In this document: one piece after another, positions 9,641-18,753 of the stretch
How the letters are laid out: every line of letters begins with the position of its first letter
Numbering within the stretch: the stretch's first letter is position 1
Position numbers and translations under genes: made by a program
From: JAEUPI01 sp044222685
Lineage (GTDB): Bacteria; Pseudomonadota; Gammaproteobacteria; Burkholderiales; Burkholderiaceae_C
Assembly (NCBI GenBank): GCA_044222685.1
Contig: JBGAMU010000002.1
Coordinates: forward strand, 58,499 to 122,498
Length of the DNA stretch: 64,000 nucleotides
Reading direction: 5' to 3'
The notes under the pieces: generated by a model
Database searches by the model: none
Told to the model about the DNA's origin: nothing
What the model saw: only the letters and a program-made list of their open reading frames with translations

Positions 9641-10696
9641 ATGAAGTTCGTCGACGAAGTCGTCATCGATGTCGCGGCCGGCAACGGCGGCGCCGGATGC
9701 GCGAGCTTTCGGCGAGAGAAGTCCATCCCGTTTGGCGGACCCAACGGCGGCGATGGGGGTCGGGGCGGCAGCGTGTATGTCGTGGCCGATCCGAGTCTGA
9801 ACACGCTGGTGGACTTCCGTTATGCCCGCCGCCACGAAGCAGGGAACGGGGAACCAGGACGCGGCGCCGACCAGTTCGGCGCCGCCGGCCGAGACGTCGA
9901 ACTGCGGGTACCGGTCGGCACCATCATCACCGACATGGCCGATGACTCGGTGATCGCCGAGTTGGTCGTCGCCGGACAGCGCGTGACGCTGGCCAAAGGC
10001 GGCGACGGCGGCTTCGGCAATCTGCACTACAAGACCAGCACCAACCGGGCCCCGCGCCAAAAGACACCCGGCTGGCCCGGCGAGCGCCGGCAACTGCGGC
10101 TCGAACTGCGGGTGCTGGCCGATGTGGGCCTGCTGGGCATGCCCAACGCCGGCAAGTCCACTCTCATTGCGGCGATCTCGAACGCACGACCGAAGATCGC
10201 CGACTATCCGTTCACCACCCTTTACCCGAACCTCGGCGTCGTGCGCGCGGGGCCGCAGCGCAGCTTCGTCGTGGCCGACATTCCCGGGCTGGTCGAGGGT
10301 GCGGCCGAAGGGGCCGGGCTCGGGCATGCATTTCTGCGCCACCTGCAGCGCACGCGTCTCTTGCTGCACGTGGTCGACATTGCGCCGTTCGACGACAACA
10401 TCGATCCGGTAGCCCAAGCCAGGTCGATCCTGAAGGAACTGCGCAAGTACGATGAGCGCCTGTATCGCAAGCCGCGATGGCTGGTGCTGAACAAGATCGA
10501 CATGGTGCCTGCACATGAGCGCGCTGCGCGCAAGGCGGAGTTCGTGCGACGCATGCGGTGGAAGGGTCCGGTGTTCGAGGTTTCAGCGCTGGCTCGTACA
10601 GGTCTGGATCCGCTGGTGCAAGCGACGGCCGATCACGTCGATGCGTCGCGCGGCGCCAAGGTCGCCGAGGTCGATGTTCGGTTCGTTGACGCATGA
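9641..10696 (+). CDS. obgE: GTPase ObgE/CgtA
   Basis: Ribosome-associated GTPase acting in late 50S assembly and the stringent response. From ATG 9641 it has 351 residues. The N-terminal glycine-rich Obg fold (residues 1-158, with GGPNGGDGGRGG) precedes the G domain: G1 GMPNAGKST at 166-174, then DIPGLVEGA (G3) and NKIDM (G4). The long C-terminal extension of some Obg proteins is absent. The frame is open further upstream, but the Obg fold begins at this ATG. It overlaps proB by four bases. Confidence 0.97.
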   Translation: MKFVDEVVIDVAAGNGGAGCASFRREKSIPFGGPNGGDGGRGGSVYVVADPSLNTLVDFRYARRHEAGNGEPGRGADQFGAAGRDVELRVPVGTIITDMADDSVIAELVVAGQRVTLAKGGDGGFGNLHYKTSTNRAPRQKTPGWPGERRQLRLELRVLADVGLLGMPNAGKSTLIAAISNARPKIADYPFTTLYPNLGVVRAGPQRSFVVADIPGLVEGAAEGAGLGHAFLRHLQRTRLLLHVVDIAPFDDNIDPVAQARSILKELRKYDERLYRKPRWLVLNKIDMVPAHERAARKAEFVRRMRWKGPVFEVSALARTGLDPLVQATADHVDASRGAKVAEVDVRFVDA

Positions 10697-11826
10697 ACGA
10701 ACCAGCCGTCGGGGACTTGTTGCGATCTGCGCGACGCATCGTCGTCAAGGTCGGCTCGAGCCTGGTCACCAACGAAGGTCGCGGTGTCGATCCAGTGGCC
10801 ATTGGTAACTGGTGCCGCCAACTGGCTCTGTTGGCGGGGCACGGCCGCGAAGTGGTGATGGTGTCGAGCGGCGCCATTGCCGAAGGCATGCATCGACTCG
10901 GTTGGGCGAGCCGGCCCGCCCAGCTGCACCTGCTTCAGGCCGCGGCCGCGGTCGGCCAGATGGGGCTGGCACAGATGTACGAGAGCAAGCTTTCCGAGCA
11001 TGGCATGCGCAGCGCACAGGTCTTGTTGACCCATGCCGACCTGGCCGACCGGGAACGCTACCTCAATGCGCGTTCGACGCTGCTGGCCTTGCTGTCGTTG
11101 AAGGCCATCCCGGTCATCAACGAGAACGACACCGTGGTCACCGACGAGATCAAGGTCGGCGACAACGACACGCTCGGTGCGCTGGTCGCCAATCTCATCG
11201 AGGCCGATCTGCTGATCATCCTGACCGACCAGCAAGGCTTGTACTCCGGTGACCCGCGGATCGATGCCGCCGCGACGTTCATCGACGCGGCCGAGGCGGG
11301 TGACCCTGCGCTCGAGGGCATGGCCGGCGGCGTGGGTTCTGCGATCGGGCGCGGCGGCATGATCACCAAAGTTCTGGCCGCCAAGCGCGCGGCGCGCAGC
11401 GGGGCCAGCACCGTGATCGCCTGGGGCCGCGAGCCCGATGTGTTGTTGCGACTGTCCGGCGGAGAACCGATCGGCACTTATCTGGCGGCCCGCACTGCCA
11501 AGATCGCCGCGCGTAAGCAATGGATGGCCGACCACCTGCAGTTGCGCGGTGCCGTGGGGATCGACCAGGGGGCGTGCGACAAGCTGCTCGCCGCTGGAAA
11601 GAGCCTGCTGCCGGTAGGCGTCGTCACGATCGAGGGCGACTACAGCCGCGGCGACGTGATCGCGGTACGCGATCCCCTGGGCCGTGAGGTGGCGCGAGGC
11701 TTGGTCAACTACTCTGCCAGCGAGACCCGGCTCATTGCACGCAAACCGTCGTCGCAGATCGATGCACTACTCGGGTACTCGAACGGCCCGGAGCTGATTC
11801 ATCGCGACAACCTTGTGATCGGCTGA
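10693..11826 (+). CDS. proB: glutamate 5-kinase
   Basis: First step of proline synthesis: phosphorylates glutamate. 377 residues. The amino-acid kinase domain (about 10-260) has VKVGSSLVTNEGRGVD and the NENDTVVTDEIKVGDND block. A C-terminal PUA domain (about 280-370) gives the long form found in E. coli. The start overlaps the obgE stop (ATGA), so translation is probably coupled. proA is not in the window. Confidence 0.96.
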   Translation: MNEPAVGDLLRSARRIVVKVGSSLVTNEGRGVDPVAIGNWCRQLALLAGHGREVVMVSSGAIAEGMHRLGWASRPAQLHLLQAAAAVGQMGLAQMYESKLSEHGMRSAQVLLTHADLADRERYLNARSTLLALLSLKAIPVINENDTVVTDEIKVGDNDTLGALVANLIEADLLIILTDQQGLYSGDPRIDAAATFIDAAEAGDPALEGMAGGVGSAIGRGGMITKVLAAKRAARSGASTVIAWGREPDVLLRLSGGEPIGTYLAARTAKIAARKQWMADHLQLRGAVGIDQGACDKLLAAGKSLLPVGVVTIEGDYSRGDVIAVRDPLGREVARGLVNYSASETRLIARKPSSQIDALLGYSNGPELIHRDNLVIG

Positions 11827-11842
11827 CCGCCAGCCCGGCCGA

Positions 11843-12433
11843 TCAGGAATCTGCCGAAGGCTCCTGGGGTTCGCGTGGCCCATCGTCGCCCGATCCAGCC
11901 GAGCCGATGTCGCGCTGCCGTGCGCGCACGCCCGAGCGCAGGAATCGGGTGTAGTGGTTCTGCCGTGGCAGATAGCGCGACAGCTCGGTCAGCGCCAGTT
12001 GGTAGACCTCGCGCTTGAACTCGATCACCATCTCCAGCGGGACCCAATAGTCATTCCACCGCCAGGCGTCGAACTCCGGATGGTCGCTGGCGCGTAGGTC
12101 GAGGTCGCTGTCGCGGCCCATCAGCATCAGCAAGAACCAGATCTGCTTCTGACCCTTGTAGTGCCCACGCGCGTCCTTGCGGATGTAGTGATCGGGCACT
12201 TGATAACGCAGCCAGTCGCGTGTGCGGGCGATCACCCGGACATGCTCTGGCCGCAGGCCCACCTCCTCGTGCAGCTCGCGAAACATCGCCTGCTCAGGCG
12301 ACTCGCCGTACTTGATGCCCCCTTGAGGGAACTGCCAGGAGTGGGTGCGCAGTCGCTTTCCCCAGAACACCTGGTTGCGCGAGTTGAGCAGGACGATGCC
12401 GACGTTGGGCCTGAAGCCCTCTCGGTCGAGCAT
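11843..12433 (-). CDS. rppH: RNA pyrophosphohydrolase RppH
   Basis: Nudix hydrolase that removes pyrophosphate from 5'-triphosphate mRNA ends and starts decay. 196 residues. The Nudix box GGIKYGESPEQAMFRELHEE is intact and followed by VGL; the opening REGFRPNVGIVLLN is characteristic. The C-terminus beyond about residue 165 is a variable low-complexity tail. It is convergent with proB and divergent from proS. Confidence 0.95.
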   Translation of the reverse strand: MLDREGFRPNVGIVLLNSRNQVFWGKRLRTHSWQFPQGGIKYGESPEQAMFRELHEEVGLRPEHVRVIARTRDWLRYQVPDHYIRKDARGHYKGQKQIWFLLMLMGRDSDLDLRASDHPEFDAWRWNDYWVPLEMVIEFKREVYQLALTELSRYLPRQNHYTRFLRSGVRARQRDIGSAGSGDDGPREPQEPSADS

Positions 12434-12537
12434 AATCGAACCCCGATTCTTTAACTGATTTCATTATTGCACCGGCGGCCCAAGACGCGTGAACATCGCT
12501 TTCCCGCATGCGTCGGAGCAGCCACCGACGTCGCGTC

Positions 12538-14283
12538 ATGAAAGCCACCCAGTTCTTCGTCGCCACACTCAAGGAAGCACCCGCGGACGCCGAGGTCGCC
12601 AGTCATCGATTGATGCTGCGTGCCGGCCTGATCAAGCGCCTGAGTGCCGGCATCTACAGCTACATGCCGATGGGTCTGCGGGTGATCCGCAAGGTCGAGG
12701 CCATCATTCGCGACGAGATGGACGCCGCCGGCGCGGTGGAGCTCCTGATGCCCGTGGTGCAACCAGCTGAGCTGTGGCAGGAGACAGGCCGTTTCGAGAA
12801 GATGGGTCCCGAGTTGCTGCGCGTGAAGGACCGGCACTCGCGCGACTTCGTGATCCAGCCGACGAGCGAGGAAGTCGTCACCGACATTGCGCGTCAGGAG
12901 CTGCGCAGCTATCGGCAACTGCCGCGGAACTTCTATCACATCCAGACCAAGTTCCGCGACGAACGGCGGCCTCGCTTCGGGCTGATGCGCGGTCGCGAGT
13001 TCACGATGAAGGACGCGTATTCGTTCGACCGCGACGCGCAGGGTGCGTCGAAGAGCTATCGGGTGATGTACGACACCTATTGCCGCATCTTCGATCGCTT
13101 CGGCCTGCAGTACCGTGCCGTGGCGGCGGACACCGGCGCGATCGGCGGCGATCTTTCGCACGAGTTCCAGGTCATCGCCGACACCGGTGAGGATGCGCTC
13201 GTCTACAGCCCGCAGGGTGACTACGCGGCGAACATTGAGCTCGCCGAGTGTCTCGCGCCCGTCGAACCACGCGGGCCCGCCACGCAGGCACTGGTGAAGA
13301 CGCCCACGCCGGGCAAGAGCACGTGCGAGGACGTCGCCTTGCTGTTGGGTCAGCCACTCACTCGCACCGTGAAGTCGCTGGTGCTCGCGACGGACCGGCG
13401 AGATGGCGATGGCCGCGTCGTCGATACCGTGATCTGGCTCCTGCTCGTGCGGGGCGATCATGCGCTCAACGAGGTGAAGGCCGGCAAGGTCGACGGTCTG
13501 CGCAATGGATTCCGCTTTGCCACGGTCGGCGAGATCGAGGCGCACTTCGGCTGCAAGCCCGGTTATCTCGGGCCGATCGGCACACCCAAGCCCGTCAAGG
13601 TGGTCGCCGATCGCACCGTCGCCCAGATGAGCGACTTCATCTGCGGCGCCAATGCGCAGGACTTCCACTACACAGGGGTGAACTGGGGCCGCGACCTGCC
13701 AGAGCCCGCCATCGTGGCCGACATCCGCAACGCCGTGGCGGGCGACCCATCGCCTGATGGCAAGGGTGTGCTGGCGATCCAGCGTGGCATCGAGGTCGGC
13801 CATGTGTTCTACCTGGGCACGAAGTACAGCCAGGCCATGAACGCCACCTATCTAGACGAGAACGGCAAGCCCCAGCTCATGGAAATGGGCTGCTATGGGA
13901 TCGGCGTCACGCGGATTCTGGGCGCAGCCATCGAGCAGGGCCACGATGAGCGCGGCATCATCTGGCCCGACGCGATGGCCCCCTTCCGCGTCGTGATCTG
14001 CCCGATCGGCATGGACCGCAGCGACGCCGTCCGCCAGCAGGCGCAGGCGCTGCACGACGGGTTGGCCGCGCTCGGTGTCGACGTTATGCTCGACGACCGT
14101 GGCGAGCGGCCCGGTGCGATGTTCGCCGACTGGGAGCTGATCGGCGTACCGTTGCGCGTGGTCGTGTCCGATCGTGGCATCAAGGAAGGCCAGCTCGAGA
14201 TCCAGGGCCGCCGTGAGAGCGCGGCAACCAAGGTCGCGCTGGGCGAGTCCATGGCTGCACTGCGCGGCCGGCTCGGCATCTGA
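12538..14283 (+). CDS. proS: prolyl-tRNA synthetase
   Basis: Charges tRNA-Pro. From ATG 12538 (MKATQFFVATLKEAP) it has 581 residues, matching the bacterial form. Class II motifs are visible, for example FRDERRPRFGLMRGREF (motif 2 region). The middle part (about residues 225-400) is the INS editing domain that clears Ala-tRNA-Pro, and the anticodon-binding domain is at the end. An in-frame ATG at 12508 is possible, but the added residues are basic and not conserved. Confidence 0.97.
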   Translation: MKATQFFVATLKEAPADAEVASHRLMLRAGLIKRLSAGIYSYMPMGLRVIRKVEAIIRDEMDAAGAVELLMPVVQPAELWQETGRFEKMGPELLRVKDRHSRDFVIQPTSEEVVTDIARQELRSYRQLPRNFYHIQTKFRDERRPRFGLMRGREFTMKDAYSFDRDAQGASKSYRVMYDTYCRIFDRFGLQYRAVAADTGAIGGDLSHEFQVIADTGEDALVYSPQGDYAANIELAECLAPVEPRGPATQALVKTPTPGKSTCEDVALLLGQPLTRTVKSLVLATDRRDGDGRVVDTVIWLLLVRGDHALNEVKAGKVDGLRNGFRFATVGEIEAHFGCKPGYLGPIGTPKPVKVVADRTVAQMSDFICGANAQDFHYTGVNWGRDLPEPAIVADIRNAVAGDPSPDGKGVLAIQRGIEVGHVFYLGTKYSQAMNATYLDENGKPQLMEMGCYGIGVTRILGAAIEQGHDERGIIWPDAMAPFRVVICPIGMDRSDAVRQQAQALHDGLAALGVDVMLDDRGERPGAMFADWELIGVPLRVVVSDRGIKEGQLEIQGRRESAATKVALGESMAALRGRLGI

Positions 14284-14300
14284 GACGCGGGCCGACCAAC

Positions 14301-14987
14301 GTGCCGATGCAGTCGCAGCGCTGCCCGGCCGGAGGGCCACGCCACAGGTCGGCAGCGGCTTGTCGCGATCTTCTGGCCGCCGCAGCGGTTGCGTTCGCCG
14401 GCTTGGCTCATGCCGGAGCGCAGGTCGAAGAACCGCTGGCCGATGCCGTGCGCAGCGCACTCGCCGCCGCGGTGCAGGATGCCGTGCCGCCGAAGGCGAG
14501 CTTTGATCGTATCGAGGAGCGGCTGGCCTACCTGCGCTGGCTGGCGGCGACCAGCGAGCGCTTGAAGAATCGCAAGGCGGAGCATGCGACACGCGTGGAG
14601 TTCCTTGAAGCCGTTTGGTACGAGTCGCGACGCGCCGGACTCGAGCCCGAACTGGTGCTTGGCCTGATCCAGGTCGAGAGCGGATTCCGCAAGTACGCTG
14701 TCAGCAAGGCGGGTGCGCGAGGCTACATGCAGGTGATGCCGTTCTGGGCCCGGCTGATCGGGGGCGGGGATCCGGCGCGTCTGTTCCACATGCAGGCCAA
14801 TCTGCGCTTCGGCTGCGTCATCCTGCGCCACTATCTGGATCTCGAACGCGGCGATCTGTTCATGGCCCTCGGCCGCTACAACGGCAGCCGCGGCCGCGCC
14901 GAGTACCCCAACGCAGTGCTCGCCGCGCGGCGAACCTGGATCCACGACGCCGCCGGCGCCGCGGCTCACACGGCTGCCAAGCGGTAG
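14301..14987 (+). CDS. lytic murein transglycosylase with SLT domain
   Basis: Probable periplasmic lytic transglycosylase that cleaves the MurNAc-GlcNAc bond of peptidoglycan. 228 residues from GTG 14301 (or ATG 14307). The N-terminal hydrophobic stretch LLAAAAVAFAGLAHA reads as a signal peptide. The SLT domain covers about residues 105-215: ELVLGLIQVESGFRKYAVS has the catalytic Glu, followed by GARGYMQVMPFW and the late MALGRYNGS. It follows proS by 17 bases and may be cotranscribed. Confidence 0.85.
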   Translation: MPMQSQRCPAGGPRHRSAAACRDLLAAAAVAFAGLAHAGAQVEEPLADAVRSALAAAVQDAVPPKASFDRIEERLAYLRWLAATSERLKNRKAEHATRVEFLEAVWYESRRAGLEPELVLGLIQVESGFRKYAVSKAGARGYMQVMPFWARLIGGGDPARLFHMQANLRFGCVILRHYLDLERGDLFMALGRYNGSRGRAEYPNAVLAARRTWIHDAAGAAAHTAAKR

Positions 14988-14990
14988 CTC

Positions 14991-15575
14991 TCAGGCGTTG
15001 CCGGCCGGCATTCCGCGCCAGGCCTTGGGTTCGGCGCCCGCGAAACCCAGGAGTACGAGGGCGCGCTCCACGGTGTCGTCGACCAAGGCATCGATGCTGT
15101 TCGGCCGGTGATAGAACGCCGGCAACGGCGGGAAGACGATGGCGCCCATCTCGGTCACGGCGGTCATGTTGCGCAGGTGCGCCAGGTTGAACGGCGTCTC
15201 GCGCACCATCAGCAGCAAACGGCGGCGCTCCTTGAGCATCACGTCGGCGGCACGCGAGAGCAGGCTGTCGGACAGGCCGTGCGCCACGGCGGCCAGCGTC
15301 TTCATCGAGCAAGGTGCGATCGCCATCGCCGTGGCGTCGAAGCTGCCGCTGGCAATGCAGGCGCCGATGTCGTTGTGCGCGTAGCTGTGGTCGGCCTGCG
15401 CCTCGAGCGCTCGCCGGTCGAGGCCCAGTTCGTGGTGCATGTTCAGCACCCCAGCCGGGCTGGCGACCAGATGCGTCTCGACCCCCAACGCCCGCGCACG
15501 CGACAGCAGCCTTACGGCATACAGGGCACCGCTGGCGCCGGTCACGCCGACCACCAGGCGGGGCCGAATGCTCAC
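14991..15575 (-). CDS. ubiX: flavin prenyltransferase UbiX
   Basis: Makes the prenylated FMN cofactor needed by the UbiD decarboxylase of ubiquinone synthesis. From GTG 15575 it has 194 residues, the normal length. The opening VVGVTGASGALYAVRLL is the FMN-binding start, and IAPCSMKTLAAVAHG and RETPFNLAHLRNM are family blocks. The GTG overlaps the grxD stop in the sequence GTGA, so the two are probably translated together. The frame is open upstream inside grxD, but that is not UbiX. Confidence 0.95.
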   Translation of the reverse strand: MSIRPRLVVGVTGASGALYAVRLLSRARALGVETHLVASPAGVLNMHHELGLDRRALEAQADHSYAHNDIGACIASGSFDATAMAIAPCSMKTLAAVAHGLSDSLLSRAADVMLKERRRLLLMVRETPFNLAHLRNMTAVTEMGAIVFPPLPAFYHRPNSIDALVDDTVERALVLLGFAGAEPKAWRGMPAGNA

Positions 15576-15883
15576 GTGGCGAGCATCTGCTGCAGTTCGC
15601 CGGACTGGTACATCTCCATCATGATGTCCGAGCCGCCGACGAATTCGCCGTTGACGTAGAGCTGCGGAATCGTCGGCCAGTTGGCGTACTGCTTGATGCC
15701 CTGGCGAACGGGCTCGTCCTCGAGCACATTCACCGTCGTCATCTCGTCGACGCCGCAGGCCTTCAACACCTGGATGGCACGACCCGAGAATCCGCACATC
15801 GGAAACTGCGCCGTCCCCTTCATGAAAAGGACGACCCGGTGGCCCTTGACGATGCTGTCGATGCGCTGCTGCACTTCATCCAT
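15572..15883 (-). CDS. grxD: monothiol glutaredoxin Grx4 type
   Basis: 103 residues. CGFS at residues 30-33 marks the monothiol class that carries and transfers 2Fe-2S clusters with glutathione and BolA partners. WPTIPQLYVNGEFVGGSDI is the glutathione-binding block. Length fits E. coli GrxD (115) with a shorter tail. The stop overlaps the ubiX start by four bases. A TATAAA at 15920-15925 (minus strand) could be its -10 element. Confidence 0.96.
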   Translation of the reverse strand: MDEVQQRIDSIVKGHRVVLFMKGTAQFPMCGFSGRAIQVLKACGVDEMTTVNVLEDEPVRQGIKQYANWPTIPQLYVNGEFVGGSDIMMEMYQSGELQQMLAT

Positions 15884-15939
15884 GACTGGCTGCTTCCACG
15901 GTTTCTGTTAGACGTGCCGTTTATACGGCAAAGCACCGC

Positions 15940-15959
15940 CGCCGGCCGCTCGGCCGGCG
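15940..15959 (-). terminator. GC-rich hairpin between the 15984-16598 gene and grxD
   Basis: Perfect eight-base-pair stem CGCCGGCC/GGCCGGCG with a four-base loop, just after the stop of the upstream minus-strand gene. There is no good T-run behind it, so it may be a weak or factor-assisted terminator. Confidence 0.35.
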
Positions 15960-15983
15960 AGTGCCCGTGCCACAAGACAGCCT

Positions 15984-16598
15984 TCAGAACTTGTACGACA
16001 CGCCGAGCTGCACCAGCGGCGTCAGGCGCATTTCGCGCACCCAGTCGTCGAAGCCAGCCGACATCGTCGCGCGACCGAGGCGGATGACGCTGGGGTTCTG
16101 CGCGGCCAGTCCCAGATCGGCGCTGAAACCCCAGCCACCGCGCAGGCTGCTGCCGCTGTAACCGATGCCCAGGTACGGCCAGGTCTGATTCGCCTCGCCC
16201 GGAGTGTCGCCACCGCCCGGAGCACTACCTGTCAGCCGACTGATCGACGTCGACACATTCGACCCGAGTTGCGCGGCCGCGCTCGGCCCGAGCACCGCGC
16301 CCCGCTGACCCGTCAGCAGGCCGCTGGTGACGCGCAAACCCCCGGCGTCGCCCAACCAGGGCTGGGCCAGGTAGTAGTCGCCGAACACCGCAGCCGAACG
16401 GGTGCGCGCCTGGCTGAAGCTGCGCAACTGGTCGCTCAACGAGGCCGTGGGGCCGGCATCGGCAGTCAGTTGCAGTCGCGCCTGCCAGCGCGGCCCGAAC
16501 TCGTCCGCGTCCACCGCCAGGCCCTGGCCAGCCGCGGCATGGCCGGCACCCGCAGCCAAGCAGGCGGCGACAAGGACTCCGGTGCGCGCTGCAATCAT
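15984..16598 (-). CDS. putative secreted beta-barrel-like protein
   Basis: I do not recognise a characterised family. From ATG 16598 it has 204 residues. Residues 1-23 form a clear signal peptide (VLVAACLAAGAGHAAAG). The rest is beta-rich and Gly/Ser-rich, with alternating hydrophobic patterns such as TWPYLGIGYSGSSLRGGWGF, and it ends VQLGVSYKF; a C-terminal aromatic residue is typical of outer-membrane barrels. Similar small proteins are common as hypotheticals in Burkholderiales. The barrel idea is inference. The frame is open upstream to 16946 but the signal peptide fixes this start. Confidence 0.7.
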   Translation of the reverse strand: MIAARTGVLVAACLAAGAGHAAAGQGLAVDADEFGPRWQARLQLTADAGPTASLSDQLRSFSQARTRSAAVFGDYYLAQPWLGDAGGLRVTSGLLTGQRGAVLGPSAAAQLGSNVSTSISRLTGSAPGGGDTPGEANQTWPYLGIGYSGSSLRGGWGFSADLGLAAQNPSVIRLGRATMSAGFDDWVREMRLTPLVQLGVSYKF

Positions 16599-16786
16599 CT
16601 TGTGCTCCCCAAGGATGCCGGCCCAAAGCCGATCTGGCATCCTCATCCGTCGGCGGCAGCCAGTCACAGCCGACGGACCATCGTACGCTGCGAGTGGCCC
16701 GGCGTGAACTGCCGATGCGCTTGGTTGCACCCGCATCCTTGGGGGCTGTTGCCAAAGCAGCGACGGAGCAACCTTGCGCCGGCGGC

Positions 16787-17602
16787 TCACCGCCAGCAGC
16801 CGCCGGTGCAGCGGGCGTGGCCGGCCAGGTCGTGCCGGGTCTCGACGGCATCGGCTCCAGCGGCGAGCAACATGCTGCGTACGGCTTCGGCTTGATTCCA
16901 GCCGTGCTCGACGAGCAGCCAGCCTGATACATGAGCGGGTGCCCACTCCACGATGCGGCGAATGTCGGCCAACCCGCCATCGGCCGCCACCAGGGCGGTT
17001 CGGGGCTCATGGGCCAAGGCGGGCAAGTGGGGATCGTCCGCGGCCACGTAGGGTGGGTTCGATACCGCCAGGTCGAACCGCTCCTCGCCGACGGCCTGCC
17101 ACCAGTCGCCCGCCAGCCATCGCACCGTAAGGCCCAATCGTCGCCCGTTCGCCTCGGCCACCGCCAGCGCGGCCACACTCGAATCGGTCGCGGTCAGGCG
17201 TGCCCGCGGGCAGCGCGACGCCAACGCGAGCGCGATGGCACCACTGCCCGTACCCAGATCGACAACCGAGGGATTCGGCCCGTTCAGCGGTCCCCCGAGC
17301 AATTCAAGGGCCCAGACGACCAGTGTTTCGGTGTCCGGCCGCGGCACCAGCACCGCCGGCGATACCGCGAGCCGCAGGTTGAAGAACTCACGTTCGCCAG
17401 TCAGGTAGGCGAGCGGCTCGCCGCCCCGGAGGCGCTCGCACAGCCGCGCGAAAACGTCGCATTCCGGCGCTGGCAGCGTGTCAGTGCCATGCGCGATCAG
17501 CCATGTGCGCGGCTGGCCGAGCACGTGAGCCAGAAGCACGGCTGCGTCGAGCCGATCGACGCCGCGCAGGCGGGCATCGACAAGCGCCTCGTCGACCGTC
17601 AT
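16787..17602 (-). CDS. prmC: peptide chain release factor N5-glutamine methyltransferase
   Basis: Methylates the Gln of the GGQ motif in RF1 and RF2 using S-adenosylmethionine. 271 residues. An N-terminal helical domain (about 1-75) precedes the Rossmann methyltransferase with VVDLGTGSGAIALALA and the catalytic NPPY (in VSNPPYVAADDPHL). It overlaps the end of prfA, its own substrate, by four bases, the usual arrangement. Confidence 0.96.
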   Translation of the reverse strand: MTVDEALVDARLRGVDRLDAAVLLAHVLGQPRTWLIAHGTDTLPAPECDVFARLCERLRGGEPLAYLTGEREFFNLRLAVSPAVLVPRPDTETLVVWALELLGGPLNGPNPSVVDLGTGSGAIALALASRCPRARLTATDSSVAALAVAEANGRRLGLTVRWLAGDWWQAVGEERFDLAVSNPPYVAADDPHLPALAHEPRTALVAADGGLADIRRIVEWAPAHVSGWLLVEHGWNQAEAVRSMLLAAGADAVETRHDLAGHARCTGGCWR

Positions 17603-18681
17603 GCGCCTGCTTCGAGCGCCTGCAACTGCTGCTGGGCGCGGGCAGCCATCAGCGCATCGATCACCTCGTCGAGGTCACCTTCCATCACCGCACCCAGCCT
17701 GTACAGCGTGAGACCGATGCGGTGGTCGGTGATCCGGCCCTGCGGGAAGTTGTAGGTGCGGATGCGGTCGCTGCGGTCGCCGCTGCCGATCAGGCTCTTG
17801 CGCTCGGCCGCTTCCTTCTGCTGGCGCTCGTTGCGTTCCTTGTCGCGCAGGCGGGCCAGCAGCACGGCCATGGCCTTGGCCTTGTTGCGGTGCTGCGAGC
17901 GGTCGTCCTGGCACTCGGCGACGATGCCGGTCGGCATGTGGGTGATGCGGATCGCGCTGTCGGTCTTGTTGACGTGCTGGCCGCCGGCGCCACTGGCGCG
18001 AAAGGTGTCGATGCGCAAGTCGGCCGGATTCAGCGTCACTTCGGCCTGCTCGTCAGGCTCGGCCATCACCGCGACCGTGCATGCGCTGGTGTGGATACGT
18101 CCCTGAGCCTCGGTGGCCGGCACGCGCTGCACGCGATGACCTCCGGACTCGAACTTCAGGCGCTCGTAAGCGCGCTCGCCGGCGACGCGGATGACGACCT
18201 CCTTGTACCCGCCGAGATCGGAGGCGCTCTCGCTCATCAGCTCGGTGCGCCAGCCCCGGCGTTCGCAGTAGCGCAGATACATGCGCGCCAGGTCGGCAGC
18301 AAACAGCGCCGACTCCTCGCCTCCGGTGCCGGCCCGGATCTCGATGAACGCGTTGCGCTCGTCGTCGGGGTCACGTGGCAACAGGGCCGTCTGCAGTTCC
18401 TGCAGCATGCGGTCGAGGTCCGTGCGGGCCGCGGCCACCTCGTCCTTGGCCATCTCGGCCATCTCGGCGTCGCCCAGCAACTCGGTGGCCTGGGCCAGGT
18501 CGCGCTCGCGCTGCCGGTAGGCGTCGAACCGTGCCACCATGTCGGCCGCCTGGGCCTGCTCGCGGGCCACCGAGCGATAACGCGTCATGTCGCTGGTGGT
18601 GGCCGGGTCCGCCAGCATCGCATCGAGCTCGCCCAGCCTGAAGGCCAGTCGTTCGAACTGCTGTCGCAGGGAGTCCTTCAT
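17599..18681 (-). CDS. prfA: peptide chain release factor 1
   Basis: RF1 reads UAA and UAG and releases the finished chain. 360 residues, the exact length of E. coli RF1. The catalytic GGQ is in SGAGGQHVNKTDSAIRITH and the codon-recognition region is near residues 185-195 (PATEAQGRIHTSAC). It lies between hemA and prmC, as in E. coli. Because RF1 is the factor that stops at UAG, its intact state matters for the amber codon in groES in this same window. Confidence 0.98.
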   Translation of the reverse strand: MKDSLRQQFERLAFRLGELDAMLADPATTSDMTRYRSVAREQAQAADMVARFDAYRQRERDLAQATELLGDAEMAEMAKDEVAAARTDLDRMLQELQTALLPRDPDDERNAFIEIRAGTGGEESALFAADLARMYLRYCERRGWRTELMSESASDLGGYKEVVIRVAGERAYERLKFESGGHRVQRVPATEAQGRIHTSACTVAVMAEPDEQAEVTLNPADLRIDTFRASGAGGQHVNKTDSAIRITHMPTGIVAECQDDRSQHRNKAKAMAVLLARLRDKERNERQQKEAAERKSLIGSGDRSDRIRTYNFPQGRITDHRIGLTLYRLGAVMEGDLDEVIDALMAARAQQQLQALEAGA

Positions 18682-18753
18682 CGCGTGCTCGACATGGAAA
18701 AGGTTGCCCAGACCCTTACCGCCGGAGGCAGGGCGGGCAACGGAAAGCGCTTG

